Source: Pseudomonadota bacterium
Lineage (GTDB): Bacteria > Pseudomonadota > Alphaproteobacteria > Micropepsales > Micropepsaceae
DNA length: 64,000 nt
Assembly (NCBI GenBank): GCA_016201105.1
Contig: JACQDN010000030.1
Location: forward strand, 62,001-126,000
Direction: 5' to 3'
The position numbers were made by a program, and so were the translations under genes. Below are positions 45,730 through 52,688 of this stretch, piece after piece; within the stretch, counting starts at the first letter, position 1; every line of letters begins with the position of its first letter. The notes beneath the pieces were generated by a model, which had not been told where the DNA came from, searched no databases, and was given only the letters and a program-made list of their open reading frames with translations.

Positions 45730-46644
45730 ATGGGGAAATGGACAAGGCGCGGTTTGATCGCGCTCGGCGTGATCGCCGTTATCGGCGGCGCGGCCTACTA
45801 CTGGCTGATCATGGAAAGCGGTACCTCGTCGCAATCTTATGCGCTCGACATCGCGCAAGTGCGCCGGCTCGCCGACGCCATGCCGGGCGACAAGCCTCGC
45901 GAAATTCACGTCGAGCAGGTGGCGGCGTTTGCGTTTCCCGAAACCGCGGTGGTCGCCGGCGACAGCTGGAACACCACGGCGATACCGGTCTTTTCGTATC
46001 AACTCGTTTTTCCGAATTCGGCGGCGATTGTCGATACCGCCTTGGACGAGAAAATCGGCAAGGCCGCGGGCACGGTTGCATTCTATCCGGCCGCGTTCGC
46101 GCGCATGAGTACGGCGCTGAACAAAGCCTCACTGATCGTCGTGACGCACGAGCATGGCGATCACATTGGCGGGTTGCTGGTGCAACCGAACTTGAAGCAA
46201 TTGCTCAATGCCGCCAAGTTGAACAAGGAACAGGTCGACAATCTTCAGCGCTATGCGCCGGATTACCCGCGCGCCGCGTTCCAGAATTATCATCCGATCA
46301 CATACGACAAATACCTCGCTGTGGCGCCGGGTGTTGTCCTGATCCGGGCCGCGGGCCACACGCCGGGCAGCCAGATCGTCTATGTGAAGACGCAAGATGG
46401 AAAAGAATTTCTGTTTTTGGGCGATGTCGCCTGGCACATGCGCAACATCGACACGATGCGCGAACGCGCGCGGCTGATAACCTGGTGGTTTCTCGGCGAA
46501 GACCGCGACGCCGTGCTTGCCGAACTCGTAGCGCTCCACGCGCTCAAGAAATCCGAGCCGACCATTCACATTCTTCCCGGTCACGATGGCGAAACCGTTG
46601 CGGCCTTGGAGCGCGACGGTCTCTTGAAAAAAGAGTTTCAGTGA
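45730..46644 (+). CDS. Exported/membrane-anchored MBL-fold metallohydrolase
   Basis: A 304-aa protein with an N-terminal hydrophobic anchor (about 8-28). The metallo-beta-lactamase signature is VVTHEHGDHIGG (HxHxDH), with further ligands in AAGHTPGSQI, LGDVAW and LPGHDG. The fold hydrolyses esters, lactones or phosphoesters; the substrate is unknown. Its stop overlaps the next gene's GTG start (GTGA). Confidence 0.87.
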   Translation: MGKWTRRGLIALGVIAVIGGAAYYWLIMESGTSSQSYALDIAQVRRLADAMPGDKPREIHVEQVAAFAFPETAVVAGDSWNTTAIPVFSYQLVFPNSAAIVDTALDEKIGKAAGTVAFYPAAFARMSTALNKASLIVVTHEHGDHIGGLLVQPNLKQLLNAAKLNKEQVDNLQRYAPDYPRAAFQNYHPITYDKYLAVAPGVVLIRAAGHTPGSQIVYVKTQDGKEFLFLGDVAWHMRNIDTMRERARLITWWFLGEDRDAVLAELVALHALKKSEPTIHILPGHDGETVAALERDGLLKKEFQ

Positions 46645-46949
46645 AGACGGACGAGGAACGAAAACGGGAGAAAGAGCGCGCCAAGCGCGCGGCGTTGCGG
46701 GCGCTTCGCAAGGCCCGCGCCGCAGCGGAGAAGACCGGCGTCAAACTTTCCGATTGGGAAGGCGAGTTCCTGGGCTCTGTCGAAGGGCGCATCGAAACCT
46801 ATGGCCGGGCCTTTCGCGACTTCGAAAAAGGAGCCGCTTCGTCCTCTCTCTCCAGCCTTCAACACGTGAAGCTGAAAGAGATTGCGGCCAAGGCCAAGGG
46901 CGCCAAACGGCCCTGGACGCGCACGTCCTTCCGGCCAAAATCGAAATAA
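46641..46949 (+). CDS. Small basic hypothetical protein
   Basis: A 102-aa protein starting at GTG 46641, which overlaps the preceding stop. The N-terminus is a charged helix rich in Lys, Arg, Glu and Ala (DEERKREKERAKRAALRALR), followed by SDWEGEFLGSVEGRIETYGRAF and a basic end (KGAKRPWTRTSFRPKSK). It may bind nucleic acid or protein. No family recognised; translational coupling supports that it is real. Confidence 0.65.
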   Translation: MKTDEERKREKERAKRAALRALRKARAAAEKTGVKLSDWEGEFLGSVEGRIETYGRAFRDFEKGAASSSLSSLQHVKLKEIAAKAKGAKRPWTRTSFRPKSK

Positions 46950-47003
46950 TATTGCTCAACACGCGACAAATTCGCACAAAGTCACAAGAAAATCGTGCTG
47001 CGC

Positions 47004-47021
47004 TGCAAAATGTTTCTTGCA
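47004..47021. promoter_or_regulatory. TGCAA-N8-TTGCA dyad upstream of ccr
   Basis: A perfect 5-bp dyad TGCAA/TTGCA with an 8-bp spacer lies 86 bp before the ccr ATG, within a TGC-rich stretch (GTGCTGCGCTGCA and CACTGCGGCAGG). TGC-rich dyads are bound by PhaR- and other carbon-storage regulators in alphaproteobacteria, so this may be an operator. The regulator is not identified. Confidence 0.35.
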
Positions 47022-47106
47022 CTGCGGCAGGAAACGCCTCTTAAACTGGCGGATCGTCCGGCTCGGCGTTTTTGGAAATTGGGCCGGTTTCAGTGTGGAG
47101 CAAGAC

Positions 47107-48384
47107 ATGGCGCAAGCCGAAGCACGGGCGTTTGACGTCTACAAGGATCTCTACGAGATCGGCGAAATCCCGCCGCTCGGCCATGTGCCGAAGAACATGT
47201 ATGCGTGGGTTGTGCGCAAGGACCGTCACGGTCCGCCGGAATCGTCCATGCAGATCGAGGTGGTTCCAACCTGGACGCTCGACAGTCACGACGTGCTCAT
47301 TCTCGTGATGGCGGCTGGCGTGAATTACAACGGCGTGTGGGCCGCGCTCGGCACGCCGATCTCGCCGATGGACGCGCACAAAAATCCCTATCACATCGCC
47401 GGCAGCGACGCGGCCGGCATCGTGTGGGCGGTGGGCTCCAAAGTGAAACGCTGGAAGGTCGGCGACGAAGTCGTCGTGCACTGCAATCAGGACGACGGCG
47501 ACGACGAGGAATGCAATGGCGGCGATCCGATGTTCTCGCCCAGCCAGCGCATCTGGGGTTACGAAACGCCCGACGGTTCGTTCGCCCAGTTTGCCCGCGT
47601 GCAGGATCGCCAGCTCATGGAGCGGCCCAAGCATCTCTCCTGGGAAGAATCAGCCTGCTACACGCTGACCCTCGCCACCACCTATCGTATGTTCTTCGGA
47701 CATCGCCCGCATATTCTTCGCCCCGGCCACAACGTGCTCATCTGGGGCGCCAGCGGTGGGCTCGGATCGTTCGCCGTTCAGCTCTGCGCTGTCTCGGGCG
47801 CCAATGCGATTGGCGTCATCAGCGATGAGAGCAAGCGCGAGTTCGTGCTTTCGCTGGGTGCGAAAGGCGTGATCAACCGCAAGGATTTCAATTGCTGGGG
47901 CCAGATGCCGACGGTGAGTACGCCGGAATACGATTCATGGACAAAAGAGGCGCGCAAATTCGGCAAAGCGATCTGGGACATCACCGGCAAAGGCAACGAC
48001 GTCGACATGGTGTTCGAGCACCCCGGTGAGAGCACCTTCCCGGTTTCCTGTCTGGTGGTGAAGCGCGGCGGCATGGTCGTGTTCTGCGCCGGCACCACCG
48101 GCTACAACATCACCTTCGACGCGCGCTATGTGTGGATGCGCCAGAAGCGCATCCAAGGCTCGCACTTCGCCAATCTTCTGCAGGCAAGCCAAGCCAACCG
48201 CTTGATGGTGGAGCGGCGCCTGGATCCCTGCATGAGCGAAGTGTTCACCTGGAACGATATTCCGCGCGCCCATACCAAGATGTGGAAGAACGAGCACTTG
48301 CCGGGAAACATGGCCGTGCTGGTGAACGCCCAGCGCCCGGGCCTGCGCACCTTCGAGGATGTGATCGAGGCGGGAGCGCGCTAG
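47107..48384 (+). CDS. ccr: Crotonyl-CoA carboxylase/reductase
   Basis: A 425-aa medium-chain dehydrogenase/reductase. It carries the Ccr-specific sequences AAGVNYNGVWAALGTPIS, the insertion with CNQDDGDDEECNGGDPMFSPSQRIWGYETPDGSF, and the nucleotide loop WGASGGLGSFAVQL. It reductively carboxylates crotonyl-CoA with NADPH and CO2 to (2S)-ethylmalonyl-CoA. It is the key enzyme of the ethylmalonyl-CoA pathway. A TGC-rich dyad lies upstream. Confidence 0.97.
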   Translation: MAQAEARAFDVYKDLYEIGEIPPLGHVPKNMYAWVVRKDRHGPPESSMQIEVVPTWTLDSHDVLILVMAAGVNYNGVWAALGTPISPMDAHKNPYHIAGSDAAGIVWAVGSKVKRWKVGDEVVVHCNQDDGDDEECNGGDPMFSPSQRIWGYETPDGSFAQFARVQDRQLMERPKHLSWEESACYTLTLATTYRMFFGHRPHILRPGHNVLIWGASGGLGSFAVQLCAVSGANAIGVISDESKREFVLSLGAKGVINRKDFNCWGQMPTVSTPEYDSWTKEARKFGKAIWDITGKGNDVDMVFEHPGESTFPVSCLVVKRGGMVVFCAGTTGYNITFDARYVWMRQKRIQGSHFANLLQASQANRLMVERRLDPCMSEVFTWNDIPRAHTKMWKNEHLPGNMAVLVNAQRPGLRTFEDVIEAGAR

Positions 48385-48623
48385 TATCGGTTCTCCCTGA
48401 CAGAAACCTATCTTCGTTGCGCAACCGCTTTTGCGAGAATATCGAGACACACGCCATGACCGCGTGTCCATGTCGTGCCAAATCAGTGGAATTTTGTATC
48501 GAGCGCCCGTCTTGCGCCACTCTGATCCGAATATCGCTGACTATTCAAGCTATTAGCGCGAACTGTAGAAGGCTAGTGAATTTCATGCTATTAATAATCT
48601 TACTTTGACGAAGGGGGGAGAAC

Positions 48624-48977
48624 ATGAAGCGTTCATTTTTCGTTGCATCTGGGATGCTTGCTCTATCCTTGTCTCTTTGTGCAGAAACGGCCGCTGCTAA
48701 AGACAGAGAGATAGTTATCAAGCCTCCAAGTGTTTATGTCGGGACCGACAGCTCCGGTCTGGTTATTGGTAGCGATGATATCGTGACGACGCTTACCAAT
48801 GCTTGCAGGCCCGAAATCAGGACATGTGACGTTCCGTGCGACAGCGCCACGTTGGGAGAGCCGGCAAAGAACGCAACAAAGAGAGTTTGTGAAGTCCTTT
48901 ATCAGTGTAAAGGCGCATCACAAACCAAATCTCTGATAGTCGGCGAACATACCGCCATTCAGCTTAGATGCCCATGA
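48624..48977 (+). CDS. Small exported cysteine-rich protein
   Basis: A 117-aa protein from ATG 48624 with GGGGGAG 4 bases upstream. A Sec signal peptide (about 1-25, ending ETAAAK) precedes a mature part with six cysteines (ACRP, TCDVPCD, VCEVLYQCK, RCP), which suggests up to three disulfides in the periplasm. No family recognised. Base composition is clearly lower in GC than the flanking ccr and mcd genes, consistent with recent acquisition. No partner is evident except the next small exported gene. Confidence 0.65.
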   Translation: MKRSFFVASGMLALSLSLCAETAAAKDREIVIKPPSVYVGTDSSGLVIGSDDIVTTLTNACRPEIRTCDVPCDSATLGEPAKNATKRVCEVLYQCKGASQTKSLIVGEHTAIQLRCP

Positions 48978-49127
48978 AGAGGCAACTGGCTTGATTTGGA
49001 CTTGGCGGGCGAACAATTGGAAGAATTCATTGTTCGCCCGCTCTCCAATGCTCAACGAGCCGGACTGTCAGACCGCACAGCGGCATAGAGATGGATTCGC
49101 CGCCTGGTATAAAAATGGGAGCGCGAG

Positions 49128-49631
49128 ATGGATAGGTACGTATGCGGTCTTGCGGCTTCGTTGGCTGCATTTCTTTTCATTTCCGTCCCTCCTGCGAGTG
49201 CAGGCGTGGTATATGACGCAAAGCTTGTGGAACAAGGTATCTTCGATTGCGGCGTGCGCAGCTATCGACCATCCGAAACGGGGGGAAACACTTACTCAGT
49301 TAATGGCTGCCAATTGAAAGAGTCCACAAACGTCGTCCGTGGACAAATCGGGGTGATGTACGGGTGCAAATTTAGTTTGATTGGATCGCCGAATGGAGAG
49401 GACGTCATTGTTGAGGCCACGTGGCGTATTCCACCTCCCGGGGCAAAAAACGAAAAGACGGGCGAATATTTTTTGATGCACTCCAACTATTGGCACGCGA
49501 CTATCGGTGAAATCTCGATCTTCGCTTGGACGCCGGACAATGAAGGCGAGGTTGTCGCGGGAAAATGGCTCCTTGAAATACGCGTGGGAGGTCAGGTGCT
49601 CGGCTCATGCGCTTTCGATGTCAGAACATAA
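49128..49631 (+). CDS. DUF3859-like exported protein
   Basis: A 167-aa protein with a Sec signal (LAAFLFISVPPASA, cleavage near 25). The mature part has four cysteines and the pattern GCKFSLIGSP..VIVEATWRIPPPGAKNEKTGE, ending GKWLLEIRVGGQVLGSCAFDV. This resembles DUF3859, an immunoglobulin-like exported domain of unknown function, but I cannot confirm it. It lies in the same low-GC segment as the gene at 48624. Confidence 0.65.
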   Translation: MDRYVCGLAASLAAFLFISVPPASAGVVYDAKLVEQGIFDCGVRSYRPSETGGNTYSVNGCQLKESTNVVRGQIGVMYGCKFSLIGSPNGEDVIVEATWRIPPPGAKNEKTGEYFLMHSNYWHATIGEISIFAWTPDNEGEVVAGKWLLEIRVGGQVLGSCAFDVRT

Positions 49632-49982
49632 CTCTCACAAAAGTTGAGTAAAAGAGGCGCCACCCGTAGATTGCTCAGCGCGGTACAATCGCGAGGTGGA
49701 ATCGCATCCAAGCAATCCGTACCGTGTCCCGCATTCTTGTGATGACGTGAATCTCCTTTGCGCTCTGCTTCTGTTGCTGGGTCTTGGCGCGCCCGCGCTT
49801 ACCGCACCCAATGCACAGCTGACCACCGTGCTACTGGAAGGCGCGATGCCTCTGTCGCTGCTGGAGGCGCGGATCGAGCGCTGGATCGCCGAACAGGGCG
49901 GATAGCCGCAGGATCCTGCGTAATAGTGCGCCGCACAAATTTGTTCGCTAAGCTTGAGGCAGCTTTCTTGCGGCGATCATCC
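49632..49982. other. Gap before mcd with a possible short frame and a palindrome
   Basis: Only a weak frame is present: GTG 49747 to TAG 49905, 52 residues with a hydrophobic start (VNLLCALLLLLGLGAPALTA) and LSLLEARIERWIAEQGG. No ribosome-binding site is convincing. It could be a tiny exported protein or the stump of a lost gene. CGCAGGATCCTGCG (49907-49920) follows it. Confidence 0.3.
49907..49920. promoter_or_regulatory. Perfect 14-bp palindrome upstream of mcd
   Basis: CGCAGGATCCTGCG is fully self-complementary and lies 63 bp before the mcd start. It could be an operator of mcd. It is too short on its own for a confident terminator. Confidence 0.3.
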
Positions 49983-51647
49983 ATGGTCTTGATTCCTTCC
50001 GATCTGCTTTCCCTTTGCGACGACGCTGCGCGCTCGGCAGAAAACCTGCTGGCCGCCGCCAAGGCGAAGGTTTCCGCGCGCGTCAGCAAGAGCGGTAAGC
50101 CCTCGCCCGCGCTGATCGACAAGGAGCAGCGCGCTGCCCATGCCTTTGCCTGGCTCGCAACTTGTGTGGAGGCGTTGCTCCAGCTGGCGCGCTGGGGCCG
50201 CGAACTCGAGCACAACGGAAAATTCAGCGAGATCGAAAAGCTGATCCTGCTCTGCGGCAGCGCGGAGTACCTGGCACAGATTGCCGGCGGCATACCCATG
50301 AGCCAGAACGAGATCGCCCGGCCCGCCGACATGGATCTGACCGATTCCGATATCGGCGCGTTCCGGACGGCGAGCGTGCAGCAGATCATGTCCGCTGGCG
50401 GCAAGAGCGAGGTGCGCGCCGCCATTGCCGATTACATGGCCAAGCATGCCGGCGCCATGACCGTCGGCGCCGATGGCCTCGACGACACCATGGGCATGAT
50501 CCGCGATCAGTTCTTCCGCTTTGCACAAGCGAAAGTGACGCCGTTCGCCCACCAGTGGCATCTGAAGGACGAACTCATTCCGCTGGAGGTGATTTCAGAA
50601 CTCTCGGCGCTGGGCGTGTTCGGGCTGACGGTGCCCGAGCAATATGGCGGCGCGGGACTTGCCAAGATCGCGATGTGCGTCGTCTCCGAAGAACTGTCGC
50701 GCGGCTATATCGGCGTGGGCTCGCTGGCGACGCGCTCGGAAATCGCGGCGGAATTGATCCTGGGCGGCGGCACGACGGATCAGAAAGATCATTGGTTGCC
50801 GAAAATCGCCAGCGGCGAAATCCTGCCGACCGCGGTGTTCACCGAACCTGCCGGCGGCTCCGACGTGGCGGCGCTGCGCACGCGCGCGACGCGCGAGGGC
50901 GACGTCTACAAGGTCTTCGGCAACAAGACCTGGATCACCCACGCCGCCCGCGCCGACATGATGACACTGTTGGTGCGCACCAATCCCGACGCGCCGGGCT
51001 ATCGCGGACTTTCCATGTTCCTGGCCGAAAAGCCGCGCGGCAGCGAAGCCAAACCTTTCCCCGCCAAAGGCATGACGGGCGGCGAGATCAAAGTGCTCGG
51101 CTATCGCGGCATGAAGGAATACGAAATCGGCTTCGACGGTTTCGAAGTACCCGCCGCCAATCTGCTCGGCCACGAAGAAGGCCAGGGCTTCAAACAATTG
51201 ATGCAGACCTTCGAATCCGCGCGCATCCAGACGGCAGCGCGCGCCATCGGCGTGGCGCTCGCCGCCATGGATCTGGGCCTGCGCTATGCGCTCGACCGCC
51301 AGCAATTCGGCCAGGCACTGATCCATTTCCCCCGCGTGCGCGACAAGCTTGCGATGATGGCGGTGGAGATCGTCATTGCGCGCCAGATCGCCTATCACGC
51401 CGCACGCGAGAAAGACGAAGGACGGCGCTGCGATCTCGAAGCCGGCATGGCGAAGCTTTTGGCGGCGCGCGTCGCCTGGGCCTGCGCCGACAATGCGCTG
51501 CAAATCCACGGCGGCAATGGCTTTGCCCTGGAATTCGAGATCAGCCGCGTGCTGTGCGACGCGCGCATCCTCAACATCTTCGAGGGCGCCGCCGAGATTC
51601 AAGCGCAGGTGATTGCACGGCGGCTGCTGGAACCTGGCGCGAATTAG
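49983..51647 (+). CDS. mcd: Methylsuccinyl-CoA dehydrogenase
   Basis: A 554-aa acyl-CoA dehydrogenase from ATG 49983. An N-terminal helical extension of about 160 residues (SLCDDAARSAENLLAAAKA..GGIPMSQNEI) sets it apart from ordinary 380-aa acyl-CoA dehydrogenases and is typical of Mcd. The core shows VFTEPAGGSDVAALRT, FGNKTWITHA, and QIHGGNGFALEFEISR. It oxidises (2S)-methylsuccinyl-CoA to mesaconyl-CoA in the ethylmalonyl-CoA pathway. Ccr and Ecm in the same locus support the assignment. Confidence 0.95.
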   Translation: MVLIPSDLLSLCDDAARSAENLLAAAKAKVSARVSKSGKPSPALIDKEQRAAHAFAWLATCVEALLQLARWGRELEHNGKFSEIEKLILLCGSAEYLAQIAGGIPMSQNEIARPADMDLTDSDIGAFRTASVQQIMSAGGKSEVRAAIADYMAKHAGAMTVGADGLDDTMGMIRDQFFRFAQAKVTPFAHQWHLKDELIPLEVISELSALGVFGLTVPEQYGGAGLAKIAMCVVSEELSRGYIGVGSLATRSEIAAELILGGGTTDQKDHWLPKIASGEILPTAVFTEPAGGSDVAALRTRATREGDVYKVFGNKTWITHAARADMMTLLVRTNPDAPGYRGLSMFLAEKPRGSEAKPFPAKGMTGGEIKVLGYRGMKEYEIGFDGFEVPAANLLGHEEGQGFKQLMQTFESARIQTAARAIGVALAAMDLGLRYALDRQQFGQALIHFPRVRDKLAMMAVEIVIARQIAYHAAREKDEGRRCDLEAGMAKLLAARVAWACADNALQIHGGNGFALEFEISRVLCDARILNIFEGAAEIQAQVIARRLLEPGAN

Positions 51648-51658
51648 CCGTTTTCAGC

Positions 51659-51686
51659 GGCGCCATTTAGGAGTTTAAATGGCGCC
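51659..51686 (+). promoter_or_regulatory. Hairpin presenting hisE ribosome-binding site in its loop
   Basis: GGCGCCATTTA (51659-51669) and TAAATGGCGCC (51676-51686) form a perfect 11-bp stem with a 6-nt loop GGAGTT. The loop holds the only Shine-Dalgarno sequence before the hisE ATG at 51687, which follows the stem directly. It may also end mcd transcription. An alternative hisE start is ATG 51705. Confidence 0.5.
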
Positions 51687-52007
51687 ATGGTCGAGTCGCA
51701 TCCTATGGATCGCCTCTTTGCGCTGATCGAAGCGCGAAAGGGGTGCGATCCATCGCAATCCTATACCGCCAAGTTGTTCTCCCAGGGCACGCTCAAGATT
51801 GCCAAGAAGCTGGGCGAGGAGGGCGTGGAGACGGCGCTCGCCGCGGTCGCCCAGGACAAGGCCGCGCTCGCCGCGGAATCGGCGGATCTGCTGTATCATC
51901 TGCTGGTGCTGTGGGCGGCTTGCGGATTGAAGCCGGAAGAAGCCTATGCCGCGCTCGAAGCACGTGCGGGGCGGTCTGGAATCGACGAGAAAGCTTCGCG
52001 CGGTTAG
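51687..52007 (+). CDS. hisE: Phosphoribosyl-ATP pyrophosphatase
   Basis: A 106-aa all-alpha pyrophosphohydrolase. SYTAKLFSQG, KIAKKLGEEGVETALAA and ESADLLYHLLVLW carry the conserved metal-binding glutamates and aspartate. It hydrolyses PR-ATP to PR-AMP in the second step of histidine synthesis. Unusually it is separated from hisF (11197) by 40 kb; in many relatives it follows hisF. MDRLFALIEARK at 51705 is an equally plausible start. Confidence 0.93.
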   Translation: MVESHPMDRLFALIEARKGCDPSQSYTAKLFSQGTLKIAKKLGEEGVETALAAVAQDKAALAAESADLLYHLLVLWAACGLKPEEAYAALEARAGRSGIDEKASRG

Positions 52008-52039
52008 CGCAGATTTGAACTGAGTTTGCCCATTTACAT

Positions 52040-52149
52040 CCGTCATGGCCGGGCTTGTCCCGGCCATCTAGGATCGCGATGGCGAATTTCACGCAAAAAT
52101 GGTTGGCACGGTGATCATGGGTGGCCGGCACGGAGGCCGGCCATGACGG
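52040..52149. repeat. Family C interspersed repeat, copy 2
   Basis: It begins CCGTCATGGCCGGGCTTGTC and ends GGCCATGACGG, near-identical at both ends to 41822-41933 but with a different middle. It lies between convergent hisE and the XRE regulator. Confidence 0.8.
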
Positions 52150-52198
52150 TGTTTGTTGTTGTTTTGATTCAACCGAACGCAACCAGTTCAAGCGACGA

Positions 52199-52609
52199 TC
52201 AATCGTCCTGCTCGGCGGCGAGGCTCTTGGCGAGATCGAGCAGGCGCTTGCGCACCTTGGGGTCCTTGATGCGCATGAAGGCCTGGCTCAATTGAAGGCC
52301 TTCGGCACTGGAAAGAAAATCCATCACCGGTAAAGGCGTCGCGTCTTCTGCGGCATGGCTGCCCGCGAGGCGGAGTTCTTCGTGGATCCCTTCGAAAAAA
52401 TATTCGATGCGCACGCCCAGGATATGCGCCGTCTGAAACAGGCGGCTGGCGCTGATGCGGTTGGTGCCTTTTTCGTATTTCTGCACCTGTTGAAAGGTGA
52501 GGCCCAATTGTTCGCCGAGCTTTTCCTGGCTCATGCCGACCAGCATGCGGCGCACGCGAAGGCGCATGCCGATCTGACTATCGACACCGGTGGTCTGCTT
52601 TTTCGGCAT
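52199..52609 (-). CDS. XRE-family transcriptional regulator
   Basis: About 136 aa from ATG 52609 (MPKKQTTGVDSQIG). The helix-turn-helix is GMRLRVRRMLVGMSQEKLGEQLGLTFQQVQKYEKGTNRISASRLFQTAHILGV, the well-known alphaproteobacterial HTH next to lnt. The C-terminal region (VMDFLSSAEGLQLSQAFMRIKDPKVRKRLLDLAKSL) is conserved in this group. Its targets are unknown. In many relatives metK follows; it does not here. Confidence 0.92.
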   Translation of the reverse strand: MPKKQTTGVDSQIGMRLRVRRMLVGMSQEKLGEQLGLTFQQVQKYEKGTNRISASRLFQTAHILGVRIEYFFEGIHEELRLAGSHAAEDATPLPVMDFLSSAEGLQLSQAFMRIKDPKVRKRLLDLAKSLAAEQDD

Positions 52610-52688
52610 CAGCCCCTGAATCGAATTTTCTTGTGCTGACGGGAGCTTAGTGAATTTCAGCGGAGGCGGAAAGAAATTTGTGCACGCG

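Noticed and set aside
45592-46002. 136-codon minus-strand frame before the VOC gene
   Set aside because: It is antisense to the MBL-fold gene, which has intact HxHxDH; the VOC gene has its own canonical start at 45581.
50595-51602. 335-codon minus-strand frame
   Set aside because: Antisense to mcd; no motif.
50162-51670. 502-codon + strand frame in another frame of mcd
   Set aside because: Arg-rich out-of-frame reading of a clearly assigned acyl-CoA dehydrogenase.
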